NCBI RefSeq assembly: GCF_007904085.1
Contig: NZ_CP042326.1
Location: forward strand, 1-64,000
DNA: 64,000 nucleotides
Origin: Euhalothece natronophila Z-M001
GTDB lineage: Bacteria > Cyanobacteriota > Cyanobacteriia > Cyanobacteriales > Rubidibacteraceae
Direction of reading: 5' to 3'
This document shows, in pieces, positions 9,549 through 19,087 of the stretch (its first letter is position 1; each line of letters opens with the position of its first letter). Below the pieces are notes generated by a model. It was not told the DNA's origin and ran no database searches. It worked only from the letters and a program-made list of their open reading frames with translations. The translations under genes were made by a program, and so were the position numbers.

Positions 9549-9593
9549 GATTATTATTGATACCATACATCATAAGATAAATAATACCATATC

Positions 9594-9627
9594 AAGGAAG
9601 TAACTAAAAGTATTATTAGTTATCCTT
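9594..9627. promoter_or_regulatory. Inverted repeat in the pth / membrane protein divergent region
   Basis: AAGGAAGTAACTAA faces TTAGTTATCCTT across an AT-rich loop, between the divergent starts of pth and the 9666 gene. It could be an operator or a leader hairpin; nothing decides between them. Confidence 0.3.
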
Positions 9628-9665
9628 ATAATAGCAATAGCATTTTATTGAATAAAGAATAAAAA

Positions 9666-10493
9666 ATGAAGCGAAATAATGATCTGGCTAATTTCTTTAT
9701 TAATACTAAGGTTTTAATTTTACTAATTGGCTTAACCGCATTAAGTTATATTTTAACAAGTTTGCCGAGTGGTGTTACTCCTGATCCCAATCGAACTTGT
9801 ATCACTGGCGGGTGGAAGTTTTTATTGGTTATGACTCATCTTCTTCCTTTTGTTATTATTCCTATAACGATGCAGGTTTTTTATAAAACTTTAAACTTGC
9901 TCAGTCACTCCTTACAAAGGATTTTTAAATGTCAATTAGGATTAGCCTTAATCATGGTCGCGATCGCGTCTGAAATTGGCTCTCATGTTACCCAATGTTG
10001 GTATTACGAAAATGAATTTACAGGTCTTAATTTTCTGTTTTATCTGTTTTTGATTATTGCCTTTGCGTTATGGGCTGATAGTTTAGTTAGAGAAGTTACT
10101 AGAAACGCTCAATTACTCAATGTCTTATTTGCTCTTAGTTTATTAACTGCTTCTATTTTATATCCTCTGGGGGAACAAGCTAATAATCCTAGTTATAAAA
10201 TTCCACTTTATTTAACCCTAGCTTTAATTTTCGCTGTAATCACCTATCGAGGTTATCAATTAATTTTTTCTTGGAAGATTTTATTAGTTCCTTTCTTTTC
10301 AGTGGGAGTTAATTTAATGTTTATTGCCCTCTTAGCCACCTTAGGAGGCGATCCTTATACTAATCCTCAAGTGGCTTATAATGCGATTTTTCACAGTTTA
10401 CACGATTTAGCAGGAACCCAAATGGGCGTACTTATTTTTACCTTCTTAATGTATGAAAAAGGCAGGGCAATTCTTAGCTCTAAAGAAAATTAA
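9666..10493 (+). CDS. Multi-pass membrane protein, unknown
   Basis: I do not recognise the family. 275 residues with about seven predicted membrane helices. Polar or charged positions inside or next to the helices stand out: THLLPF (about 57-62), EIGSHVTQCWYYEN (about 104-117) and FHSLHDLAGT near 245-254. This His/Asp/Glu pattern across helices could bind a metal or haem, or form a membrane hydrolase site like that of the ceramidase-like CREST superfamily, but that is inference. Upstream is pth (divergent); carB follows 75 bp later on the same strand. Confidence 0.6.
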   Translation: MKRNNDLANFFINTKVLILLIGLTALSYILTSLPSGVTPDPNRTCITGGWKFLLVMTHLLPFVIIPITMQVFYKTLNLLSHSLQRIFKCQLGLALIMVAIASEIGSHVTQCWYYENEFTGLNFLFYLFLIIAFALWADSLVREVTRNAQLLNVLFALSLLTASILYPLGEQANNPSYKIPLYLTLALIFAVITYRGYQLIFSWKILLVPFFSVGVNLMFIALLATLGGDPYTNPQVAYNAIFHSLHDLAGTQMGVLIFTFLMYEKGRAILSSKEN

Positions 10494-10568
10494 TTTTTCA
10501 ACTCAATTACATTTTAGGACGCTTGTACTATACAATAATGTCGATTGCAACTCTGTTCTAAGCGTAAT

Positions 10569-13500
10569 ATGCCCCGTCGTACTGATCTCCAAAAAATTCT
10601 AGTTCTAGGCGCTGGCCCCATTATCATTGGGCAAGCCTGCGAGTTTGACTATTCCGGAACCCAAGCCTGTAAAGCCCTACGAGAAGAAGGCTATGATGTG
10701 GTGTTGGTTAATTCTAACCCAGCTACCATTATGACTGATCCGGAAACGACGGAACGCACCTATATTGAGCCCCTGACTCCCGATGTGGTAGAAAAAATTA
10801 TCGCCAAAGAACGCCCCGATGCCCTTTTACCCACGATGGGGGGACAGACAGCGTTAAATGTGGCGGTGGATTTAGCCAATGCAGGGGTATTAGAAGCCTA
10901 TAATGTGGATTTAATTGGCGCAAAATTGCCAGCTATTAGTATGGCTGAAGATCGCCAATTATTTAAGCAAGCCATGGAACGGATTAATATTCCTGTGTGT
11001 CCTTCAGGCATTGCTGCTAGTTTAGAAGAAGCTCGCGCGATCGCGCAACAAGAAATTGGCACGTATCCCATTATTATTCGTCCAGCTTATACCCTTGGGG
11101 GAAGTGGTGGCGGTATTGCTTATAATCAAGAGGAATTTGAAGAAAAAGCCCAATTAGGACTTGATGCTAGCCCTGTTTCTCAGATTCTCGTTGAACGCTC
11201 TCTTTTAGGCTGGAAAGAATACGAGTTAGAAGTAATGCGCGACTTAGCGGATAATGTCGTCATTATTTGTTCCATTGAGAATTTTGATCCCATGGGGGTT
11301 CATACAGGAGATTCTATTACTGTCGCACCAGCGCAAACTCTGACGGATAAAGAATATCAACGCCTACGAGATTACTCAAAACAAATTATTCGGGAAATTG
11401 GCGTAGAAACTGGGGGATCGAATATTCAGTTTGCGGTTAACCCTGTGGATGGGGAAGTAGTGGTGATTGAAATGAATCCTCGCGTGTCTCGTTCTTCTGC
11501 TTTAGCCTCCAAAGCCACAGGATTTCCCATTGCTAAATTTGCTGCCAAGTTAGCAGTCGGTTATACCCTAGACGAGATTCCCAACGATATTACCAAGCAA
11601 ACTCCCGCCTCCTTTGAACCGACTATTGATTATGTAGTTACAAAAATTCCTCGCTTTACCTTTGAAAAATTCCCGGGATCGAAATCTAATTTAACCACGC
11701 AGATGAAGTCGGTGGGGGAAGCAATGGCAATTGGGCGCACCTTCTGTGAATCTTTCCAAAAGGCACTGCGTTCCCTTGAAACTGGGCGTTATGGTTGGGG
11801 ATGTGACCGAGAAGAAGAACTCCCCTCTCTGAATCAAGTTCAAGCTAGCTTACGCACAGCAACCCCCGATCGCGCGTTTAGTATCCGCCACGGGTTTCAA
11901 TTAGGCCTGACAGTGGAAGATATCCATAAGTTAACCCAAATTGATCCTTGGTTTCTGCACAAACTCCAAGAAATTGCTGAGGGAGAAGCCTTCTTAAAAG
12001 CCACACCACTAGAGGCAATAACAGCCCCACAGATGCGAGAAATTAAACAGCTAGGCTTCAGTGATTATCAAATTGCCTTTGCCACTAATACGCGGGAAGG
12101 AGATGTAGAACAAAAGCGCAGAGAACTAGATATCTTCCCGGTTTATAAAATGGTGGATACTTGCGCCGCCGAATTTGAAGCTTTTACCCCTTATTACTAC
12201 TCTACATACGAAGAAGGAGAATCAGAAGTTATCCCTTCAGAAAAGCCAAAAGTGATGATTTTAGGCGGTGGACCCAATCGCATTGGACAGGGGATTGAGT
12301 TTGACTATTGTTGCTGTCATGCCTCTTTTTCCCTGCGAGAGGGAGGCTATGAAACGATTATGGTTAATTCCAACCCAGAAACCGTTTCTACTGATTATGA
12401 CACCAGCGATCGCCTTTATTTTGAACCCTTAACTCGGGAAGATGTGTTTAATATTATTGCTGTGGAACGCCCACGGGGAATTATTATTCAATTCGGCGGA
12501 CAAACCCCCTTAAAATTAGCAGTTTCCTTAGAAGAGTATTTACATCGGCATCAAGATACCATTCCCACGAAAATTTGGGGAACGTCTCCTGATTCTATTG
12601 ATATTGCTGAAGACAGAGAACGCTTTGAACAGATTTTACGAGAATTAGTGATTGATCAACCTCCCAATGGGCTAGCAAGAAGTTATGATGAAGCCCTCAT
12701 TATTTCTGGGAAAATTGGCTATCCCGTGGTGGTGCGTCCCTCTTATGTGTTGGGGGGTCGTGCCATGGAAATTGTCTATTCTGACCAAGAATTAGAACAT
12801 TATATGAGTTTTGCCGTGCAGGTAGAACCCGAACACCCGATTTTAATTGATAAATTCTTAGAAAACGCGATCGAAGTTGATGTGGACGCGATCGCGGATC
12901 AGGAAGGAAACGTGGTCATCGGCGGCATTATGGAACATATTGAACAAGCAGGGGTTCACTCTGGCGACTCAGCTTGTTCTCTTCCCTATGTCTCTCTCCC
13001 AGAAACAGTTATCAATACCATCCGTAAAGGAACTACCCAACTTGCCAAAGCCTTAAAAGTAGTGGGCTTAATGAATATCCAGTTTGCTGTTCAAGGTGAT
13101 ATGGTTTATATCCTAGAAGCCAATCCTCGCGCCTCTCGTACCGTTCCTTTTGTTTCCAAAGCTACAGGATTTCCTCTGGCGAAACTTGCCTCCCTTGTAA
13201 TGTCAGGGAAAACCCTAAAGCAATTAAACTTCACCACAGAACCGAAACCCAAGCATATTGCCGTGAAAGAAGCGGTATTTCCCTTTGATAAGTTCCCTGA
13301 AACCGATGTCATTCTGGGGCCAGAAATGCGTTCTACGGGAGAAGTAATGGGGATTGATTATGAATTTGGAAAAGCCTTTGCTAAAGCAGAATTAGCAGCC
13401 GGTCAACGTTTACCCTTATCAGGAACGGTGTTTGTTTCCACCAATGATCGGGATAAACAACTGTTGATTCCCATTGTGAAAGACTTTATCCAATTAGGCT

Positions 13501-13820
13501 TTAAAATTATTGCCACAGAAGGAACAAAAGCTGCCTTAGAAGCAGAAGGATTAGAAGTAGAATTATTACTAAAACTGCATCAAGGTCGCCCTCATGTTCT
13601 CGATGCCATTAAAAATCGCAATATCCAACTCATTATTAATACTCCTACTGGTCAAGAAGCCCAAACCGACGGGCAATTAATTCGTCGTACCGCCCTTGCT
13701 TATAAAATTCCTATGGTAACCACTATGGCTGGTGCAAAAGCAAATGTGGCAGCAATTCGGGCGTTAAAGTCAGGATCATTAGATGTGAAGGCGCTACAGG
13801 AGTATATTAAGGAAGTTTAA
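10569..13820 (+). CDS. carB: Carbamoyl-phosphate synthase large subunit
   Basis: Makes carbamoyl phosphate for arginine and pyrimidines from ammonia (delivered by CarA), bicarbonate and two ATP. 1083 residues, typical. Two homologous ATP-grasp halves: the first begins [22 protein letters not shown], the second [22 protein letters not shown] (about residue 560). The ATP-grasp blocks [20 protein letters not shown] and [20 protein letters not shown] are both present, followed by the C-terminal MGS-like allosteric domain (about 940-1083). A TTG 24 bases upstream opens the frame, but [14 protein letters not shown] at 10569 is the usual CarB start. Confidence 0.97.
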   Translation: MPRRTDLQKILVLGAGPIIIGQACEFDYSGTQACKALREEGYDVVLVNSNPATIMTDPETTERTYIEPLTPDVVEKIIAKERPDALLPTMGGQTALNVAVDLANAGVLEAYNVDLIGAKLPAISMAEDRQLFKQAMERINIPVCPSGIAASLEEARAIAQQEIGTYPIIIRPAYTLGGSGGGIAYNQEEFEEKAQLGLDASPVSQILVERSLLGWKEYELEVMRDLADNVVIICSIENFDPMGVHTGDSITVAPAQTLTDKEYQRLRDYSKQIIREIGVETGGSNIQFAVNPVDGEVVVIEMNPRVSRSSALASKATGFPIAKFAAKLAVGYTLDEIPNDITKQTPASFEPTIDYVVTKIPRFTFEKFPGSKSNLTTQMKSVGEAMAIGRTFCESFQKALRSLETGRYGWGCDREEELPSLNQVQASLRTATPDRAFSIRHGFQLGLTVEDIHKLTQIDPWFLHKLQEIAEGEAFLKATPLEAITAPQMREIKQLGFSDYQIAFATNTREGDVEQKRRELDIFPVYKMVDTCAAEFEAFTPYYYSTYEEGESEVIPSEKPKVMILGGGPNRIGQGIEFDYCCCHASFSLREGGYETIMVNSNPETVSTDYDTSDRLYFEPLTREDVFNIIAVERPRGIIIQFGGQTPLKLAVSLEEYLHRHQDTIPTKIWGTSPDSIDIAEDRERFEQILRELVIDQPPNGLARSYDEALIISGKIGYPVVVRPSYVLGGRAMEIVYSDQELEHYMSFAVQVEPEHPILIDKFLENAIEVDVDAIADQEGNVVIGGIMEHIEQAGVHSGDSACSLPYVSLPETVINTIRKGTTQLAKALKVVGLMNIQFAVQGDMVYILEANPRASRTVPFVSKATGFPLAKLASLVMSGKTLKQLNFTTEPKPKHIAVKEAVFPFDKFPETDVILGPEMRSTGEVMGIDYEFGKAFAKAELAAGQRLPLSGTVFVSTNDRDKQLLIPIVKDFIQLGFKIIATEGTKAALEAEGLEVELLLKLHQGRPHVLDAIKNRNIQLIINTPTGQEAQTDGQLIRRTALAYKIPMVTTMAGAKANVAAIRALKSGSLDVKALQEYIKEV

Positions 13821-13937
13821 GGGATTTTGTTTCCAAATTAACAGTTTAAGTCTTATAATCCGTGCTAGCAATGAAGCAATTTGAACATGATTCTGCTGAT
13901 AAAAACTGAAATCACTTAGCAAAATAGACTTAAACCC

Positions 13938-15332
13938 ATGGTAGAAATTATTGAGAACATTAATGATGCGGTTAATGAGGTGGTTTGGGGAATTCCCTTT
14001 ATGGTTCTGTTAATTGGGACAGGGCTTTATTTAACCATTCGCCTCCGCTTTTTTCAGTTTACCCATTTAATCACCGCTTGGAATGAAACCTTTGGGACAT
14101 TTTTTACTCGCAGACAAAGTGGCGAAGCTGGGGCAATTACCTCCTTTCAGGCAGTGAGTTCAGCCATGGCTGGAACCATTGGTGTTGGCAATATTGCAGG
14201 AGTTAGTGCCGCGATCGCGACAGGAGGGCCCGGGGCGGTTTTTTGGATGTGGATTTCTGCCTTAGTAGGAATGGCCACCAAGTTTGGAGAAGCCTCCCTA
14301 GCAGTGAAATATCGAGAAATTGACCCTGAAACAGGAGAAGTATCTGGCGGGGTGATGTATTCCATTCAAAATGGCTTAGGTCAAAAATGGAAACCCTTAG
14401 CAGTTCTCTATGCCATCCTATCTGGGTTTGCCGCCTTTGGCATTGGCAATATGGTGCAGTCTAATACGGTTGCCTCAGAATTACAAGATCGCTTAGATAT
14501 CCCAGGTTTTGCGGTTGGCATTGTCTTACTGATCTTTGTCGGCTTAGTAACCCTCGGGGGAATTACTCGCATTGCCCAAACCACGGAAAAAATTGTTCCC
14601 TTTATGGCGATCCTTTATATGTTAGCTTCCCTGATCATCATTGTGCTGAACTTACCAGCTATCCCTGCAGCCATTGGTTCAATTTTTTACTATGCCTTTA
14701 ATCCCAGTGAAGCCATTGGTAGTTTTGAAGGAGCAGCTGTGGGAATGGCAGTACAATTTGGGTTTGCTCGTGGGATTTTCTCCAATGAAGCAGGATTAGG
14801 GGCAACTTCCATTGTCCATGCTCAAGCTAAAAATACTCCAGCCCGTCAAGGAATGTGGGGAATTTGGGAAGTATTTATTGATACAATTATTGTCTGCACC
14901 ATGACTGCTCTGCCTATTTTAGTCACGGGTAGTTTAGGAACAGGGGAAACAGGCGCGGTTCTTGCTTCTACCTCCTTTGATGCTGCCTTACCGGGTGCTG
15001 GCGGTTGGATTATTACCATTGGTATTGTCTTATTTGCCTATTCCACCATGCTTACTTGGAATTTTTACGGTGAAAAAAGTTGGGAATATGTATTCGGTTC
15101 TCGCGTCGTTATCGGGTATCGAGTCTTATTTTTAGGATTTATCTTTGTGGGTGCAATCGGCGGTTTAGAGTTAGTTTGGGGGATTGCTGATACTATGAAT
15201 GGCTTAATGGCAGCTCCTAACTTGATTTCTCTATTACTGCTAGCAAAACCCATTATTGGTGCAAAAGATCGCTACTTAAAAGGCTCTGATGAGCTACAGG
15301 ACGAACAAGTCTCAACCCCTGAATTTGAGTAA
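13938..15332 (+). CDS. Sodium:alanine symporter, AGCS family
   Basis: Na+-coupled alanine/glycine uptake carrier of the inner membrane. 464 residues with about ten membrane helices. Family blocks: GTIGVGNIAGVSAAIATGGP (about 84-103), the cytoplasmic-side motif ATKFGEASLAVKYRE, and FSNEAGLGATSIVHAQAK (about 279-296). A hairpin directly after the stop probably ends transcription and overlaps the start signals of the MOSC gene. An alanine dehydrogenase gene lies at 58.5 kb but is not linked. Confidence 0.94.
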   Translation: MVEIIENINDAVNEVVWGIPFMVLLIGTGLYLTIRLRFFQFTHLITAWNETFGTFFTRRQSGEAGAITSFQAVSSAMAGTIGVGNIAGVSAAIATGGPGAVFWMWISALVGMATKFGEASLAVKYREIDPETGEVSGGVMYSIQNGLGQKWKPLAVLYAILSGFAAFGIGNMVQSNTVASELQDRLDIPGFAVGIVLLIFVGLVTLGGITRIAQTTEKIVPFMAILYMLASLIIIVLNLPAIPAAIGSIFYYAFNPSEAIGSFEGAAVGMAVQFGFARGIFSNEAGLGATSIVHAQAKNTPARQGMWGIWEVFIDTIIVCTMTALPILVTGSLGTGETGAVLASTSFDAALPGAGGWIITIGIVLFAYSTMLTWNFYGEKSWEYVFGSRVVIGYRVLFLGFIFVGAIGGLELVWGIADTMNGLMAAPNLISLLLLAKPIIGAKDRYLKGSDELQDEQVSTPEFE

Positions 15333-15348
15333 TAGATATAATTGTAAT

Positions 15349-15387
15349 CTCTCCTACTGATTAAAATTGTAGTAGGAGAGAGTTTTT
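15349..15387 (+). terminator. Terminator hairpin that includes the ribosome site of the next gene
   Basis: CTCTCCTAC (15349-15357) pairs with GTAGGAGAG (15372-15380) and is followed by AGTTTTT directly before the ATG at 15388. It looks like the terminator of the symporter gene. The 3' arm also holds the AGGAG that would be the Shine-Dalgarno of the MOSC gene, so folding should hide that site. Confidence 0.65.
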
Positions 15388-15837
15388 ATGGCGGAAAAAG
15401 GACAAATAGAGGCAATCTGGATCAAACGATTTAAGGGTGGTCCCATGGATGCTGTGTCAGAAGCCAAAATGATCCGAGGACAAGGATTAGTGGGCAATGC
15501 TGATCAGGGAGGTCGCCGTCAAATTACCATCATTGATGCTGATGCTTGGGAAAAAGTTAATACTGAATTAGGAACTAGGATTGATCCTTGGCAAAGACGG
15601 GCAAACATTATGATCTGGGGGATTGATCTCGCCCATAGTCGCAAACGAATTTTACGGCTGGGAGAATGTCGGGTAAGGATTTTCTTTGAAGCGAAGCCCT
15701 GCGAACGAATGGATGAGGTGTATTTAGGATTAAAAGAAGCCCTAAATCAACAATGGCGCGGTGGTGTCTGTGCTGAAGTTATTACAGGGGGGATAATTCG
15801 CGTTCGGGATAACTTATCGGTAGGATGGGAAAATTAA
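15388..15837 (+). CDS. MOSC domain protein
   Basis: Stand-alone MOSC (molybdenum cofactor sulfurase C-terminal) protein of 149 residues. The domain transfers or senses sulfur on Mo-cofactor in better-known relatives; the substrate here is unknown. Seen: an early GGPMD block, GLVGNADQGGRRQITI, RRANIMIWGIDL and the conserved cysteine in FFEAKPCERMDE. The ATG follows the symporter terminator at once, so expression probably needs its own promoter or read-through. Confidence 0.88.
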   Translation: MAEKGQIEAIWIKRFKGGPMDAVSEAKMIRGQGLVGNADQGGRRQITIIDADAWEKVNTELGTRIDPWQRRANIMIWGIDLAHSRKRILRLGECRVRIFFEAKPCERMDEVYLGLKEALNQQWRGGVCAEVITGGIIRVRDNLSVGWEN

Positions 15838-15891
15838 GGTAAATTGTTACCCTAGATATAATTAAGCCTATTGTTATTAGTAGAACCTAGC

Positions 15892-18555
15892 GTGAGTGTT
15901 TTTCCCATCAATTCCACATTAGATTTAAGCACCCTCTTTCCCTTTGAATTAGATAATTTTCAGGTTCGCGCGATCGCTGCTTTAGAACAAGACAAGTCTG
16001 TAGTTGTCTCAGTTCCTACCGGTTCAGGTAAAACCTTAGTAGGAGAGTATGCTATCCATCGCGCCCTTGCCAAAGGAAAACGAGTTTTCTATACCACACC
16101 CTTAAAAGCCCTCTCCAATCAAAAGTTGCGAGATTTTCAAGAACAATTTGGGTCGGAACAAGTCGGACTCCTGACAGGGGATATTTCTGTCAATCGCAAT
16201 GCCGGGGTGGTGGTAATGACAACGGAAATTTTCCGCAATATGCTCTATGGAACCTCGATTGGGGCAGTGGGAACGTCTCTGGAAAATGTGGAAACCGTGG
16301 TGTTAGATGAATGCCACTACATGAATGATCCCAACCGAGGAACAGTATGGGAAGAGTCAATTATTTATTGTCCTCAAGAAATTCAATTAGTCGCCTTATC
16401 AGCAACCATTGCTAATGCTGGACAACTCACTGACTGGATTAATGAAATTCATGGGGCAACCGAACTAATTAAATCAGATTTTCGCCCTGTACCCTTAGAA
16501 TTTTACTTTAGCAACCCTAAAGGACTATTTCCTCTACTGGATCAAAAGAAACAGAAGATCAATTCTCGCCTCAAACCGAAGAAAAAAGGAGGAAAAAATC
16601 GCGTTAGTAAGTCAGATTGCCCTGACATTGGAACGGTAGTGGAACAACTCGCAGAACGAGATTTACTTCCAGCCATTTACTTTATTTTCAGTCGTCGCGG
16701 TTGTGATTTAGCAGTAGAGCAATTAAACTTTCTCTCTTTAGTCACTGCCGAAGAAAGCGAGCAAATTCAAAGCGCTCTAGAAGAATTTTTACACAAGCAT
16801 CCAGAGGGGGCAAGGGCTGCCCAAGTGGAACCGCTACGGCGGGGAATTGCCGCGCATCATGCTGGGATTTTACCGGCTTGGAAGGGCTTAGTGGAAGAGT
16901 TATTTACTCGCGGTTTGGTGAAAGTTGTGTTTGCCACAGAAACTCTTGCTGCTGGAATTAATATGCCTGCCAGAACCACTGTTATTTCCTCTTTATCCAA
17001 ACGAACTGATCAAGGACATCGTTTATTACGGGCTTCAGAATTTCTACAAATGTCAGGAAGGGCTGGACGTAGAGGCATGGATGAACGGGGAAATGTGGTC
17101 TGTGTGCAAACTCGCTTTGAAGGGGCAAAAGAGGCGGCCTATTTAGCCACCCAAGAGGCTGATCCCCTCGTTAGCCAGTTTACGCCTACTTATGGTATGG
17201 TGCTAAATTTATTACAACGCCAGACAATTCAAGAAGCGAAATCATTATTACAGCGTAGTTTTGCTCAGTATTTAGCCAATCAAAAGTTAATTCCAGAACA
17301 AAAGGCGATCGCGCAGTTAACCCAAGATATTGCTCGCATTGATGTGGAAATTGCTCCTATTCCCCGAGAATACTTTCATCAGTACGAAAAACTGCAAGCC
17401 CATCTTAAAGAAGAGCGACGGATTCTTAAGTATCTAGAAAGACAAGCCCAGCGCGATCGCGCTCCCGCTTTAAATGCTGCCCTTGCCGAGATTCGCAGCG
17501 GTGATTTACTCTATCTGAAAGGAAAATATGTCACCGTAGCCACTCCGATGCCCGCAGTGTTAGTGGATCGTCAACCCAGTCCCGGGCAATCCTCTCTCTT
17601 AATTTGCCTTGCCGAAGATAATCGCTGGTATGTGGCAACAGAAAGAGATGTCAGCGCGATCGGAGAAACCCTTGTTTCCCAAGCCAAAATCAGTGATCTC
17701 CAACCACCACGGGACTTAGAATTGAAGCCCGGCAAACGCCGTCGCGGTAACGAAATAACAGGGGAAATTGCTGAAAAATTAAAAGCAAGAACCCCTCCTA
17801 ATCTAGATTCCCCAGAAGTGGAAGCCCAACAAGCCAAAATTGCCAATCTCCAACAACAACTCAAAGATCATCCGCTGCAACAATGGGGACAGCCCAAGCA
17901 ACTCTTAAAAACCTATAATCGTCGTCGCCAATGTGTAGAGGAACTGCAAAAACACCAGGCTAACACCCGAGAAAACCAATCTCAACACTGGCAAGAATTT
18001 CTCAACATTTGTGAAGTTTTAAAAACTTTTCAAGGCTTAGATAACTATCATCAACCTACTCCCCTAGGAGAAACTGCCGCTACTATTCGCGGCGATAATG
18101 AACTGTGGTTGGCACTTGTGCTACGCTCTGGATATTTAGATCAACTCTCCCCTTCTCATTTAGCAGCTGCCGCCTGTGCTTTAATTACAGAAACCCCTCG
18201 TCCTGACAGTGAGACAGACTTTCCACCCCCCTTAGAAGTAATGAACGCATTGAATGAACTAAGGAGTCTCCGTCGAGAATTATTCCAAGTGCAAAGACGA
18301 TACCGCGTTGCAATTCCCCTCTGGTTAGAACCTGATTTAATCGGGTTAGTGGAACAGTGGGTAGAAGGAAAAGAGTGGTATGAATTATGTCAAGGCACTA
18401 ACTTAGACGAAGGAGACTTAGTCCGAATTTTACGGCGGACACGAGATTTCCTCTCTCAAATTCCTCATGTTCCTTATCTAACTAATTCCTTAAAAGACAG
18501 TGCCAGAACTGCAACCCAAGCTATGGAACGTTTCCCAGTACAAGAGTTTTCCTAG
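15892..18555 (+). CDS. Ski2/Mtr4-like DExH-box RNA helicase
   Basis: ATP-dependent RNA helicase, 888 residues, close to cyanobacterial and plastid (ISE2-like) members of the Ski2/Mtr4 group. Motifs in order: Q-like FQVRAI, motif I VPTGSGKT (about 43-50), Ia TPLKALSNQK, motif II DECHYMND, motif III SATIAN, then in the second RecA domain FATETLAAGINMPAR and QMSGRAGRRGMDERG (motif VI). A long C-terminal part (about 490-888) carries the rRNA-processing arch-like and DSHCT regions. The frame opens at a TTG (15871), but the GTG at 15892 matches the likely N-terminus MSVFPINSTLDLS. No Shine-Dalgarno decides it. Confidence 0.92.
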   Translation: MSVFPINSTLDLSTLFPFELDNFQVRAIAALEQDKSVVVSVPTGSGKTLVGEYAIHRALAKGKRVFYTTPLKALSNQKLRDFQEQFGSEQVGLLTGDISVNRNAGVVVMTTEIFRNMLYGTSIGAVGTSLENVETVVLDECHYMNDPNRGTVWEESIIYCPQEIQLVALSATIANAGQLTDWINEIHGATELIKSDFRPVPLEFYFSNPKGLFPLLDQKKQKINSRLKPKKKGGKNRVSKSDCPDIGTVVEQLAERDLLPAIYFIFSRRGCDLAVEQLNFLSLVTAEESEQIQSALEEFLHKHPEGARAAQVEPLRRGIAAHHAGILPAWKGLVEELFTRGLVKVVFATETLAAGINMPARTTVISSLSKRTDQGHRLLRASEFLQMSGRAGRRGMDERGNVVCVQTRFEGAKEAAYLATQEADPLVSQFTPTYGMVLNLLQRQTIQEAKSLLQRSFAQYLANQKLIPEQKAIAQLTQDIARIDVEIAPIPREYFHQYEKLQAHLKEERRILKYLERQAQRDRAPALNAALAEIRSGDLLYLKGKYVTVATPMPAVLVDRQPSPGQSSLLICLAEDNRWYVATERDVSAIGETLVSQAKISDLQPPRDLELKPGKRRRGNEITGEIAEKLKARTPPNLDSPEVEAQQAKIANLQQQLKDHPLQQWGQPKQLLKTYNRRRQCVEELQKHQANTRENQSQHWQEFLNICEVLKTFQGLDNYHQPTPLGETAATIRGDNELWLALVLRSGYLDQLSPSHLAAAACALITETPRPDSETDFPPPLEVMNALNELRSLRRELFQVQRRYRVAIPLWLEPDLIGLVEQWVEGKEWYELCQGTNLDEGDLVRILRRTRDFLSQIPHVPYLTNSLKDSARTATQAMERFPVQEFS

Positions 18556-18559
18556 AGGC

Positions 18560-18964
18560 TTACACCCGAGGCTGTTTGTGATGGACTTCTACCACAGTAT
18601 GCACATTTCCTCGTGGAGAAAAGTCTCCTGTCACCGTCACTTCTAAAGGATTACAAGCAGCGACAAAATCATCTAAAATTTGATTAACTGCTTCCTCATG
18701 GGAAATATAGCGATCGCGATAACTATTAATATAGAGCTTAATCGCCTTCAACTCTACCACTGACTGATCGGGCATATAGCGAATTTTAATCGTCGCAAAA
18801 TCAGGATAACCCGAAAAAGGACATTTGCAAGTAAACTCTGGCAAATTAATATCAACATTATAACGTCGCCCCGGACGCGGGTTCGGAAAAGTAATCAACT
18901 CCCCTTCAGCAATTTCCCGTTCCCCATACTTCATTTCCGATTGATTCGTCGCTTCTTCCACCAT
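18560..18964 (-). CDS. queF: 7-cyano-7-deazaguanine reductase QueF
   Basis: NADPH-dependent nitrile reductase that makes preQ1 in queuosine synthesis. 134 residues, the short unimodular type. Seen: FTCKCPFSGYPDFATI with the catalytic Cys and the substrate-binding Asp, VELKAIKLYINSYRDRYISHE (the E(S/L)K-type motif region), and a T-fold ending in GDFSPRGNVHT. It is convergent with the helicase (gap 4 bp) and divergent from the SDR-CIA30 gene. Confidence 0.95.
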   Translation of the reverse strand: MVEEATNQSEMKYGEREIAEGELITFPNPRPGRRYNVDINLPEFTCKCPFSGYPDFATIKIRYMPDQSVVELKAIKLYINSYRDRYISHEEAVNQILDDFVAACNPLEVTVTGDFSPRGNVHTVVEVHHKQPRV

Positions 18965-19087
18965 TCGTTACAGTAATATTAGTTGCTATTTACTGACTAG
19001 CCCCTGAGCAATTAACAATCAACTCCCTTTTTGCTAGTCACCAGTTTACCCCCATTATATCAAAAAAAGAGAGTAACACCAAGCATT

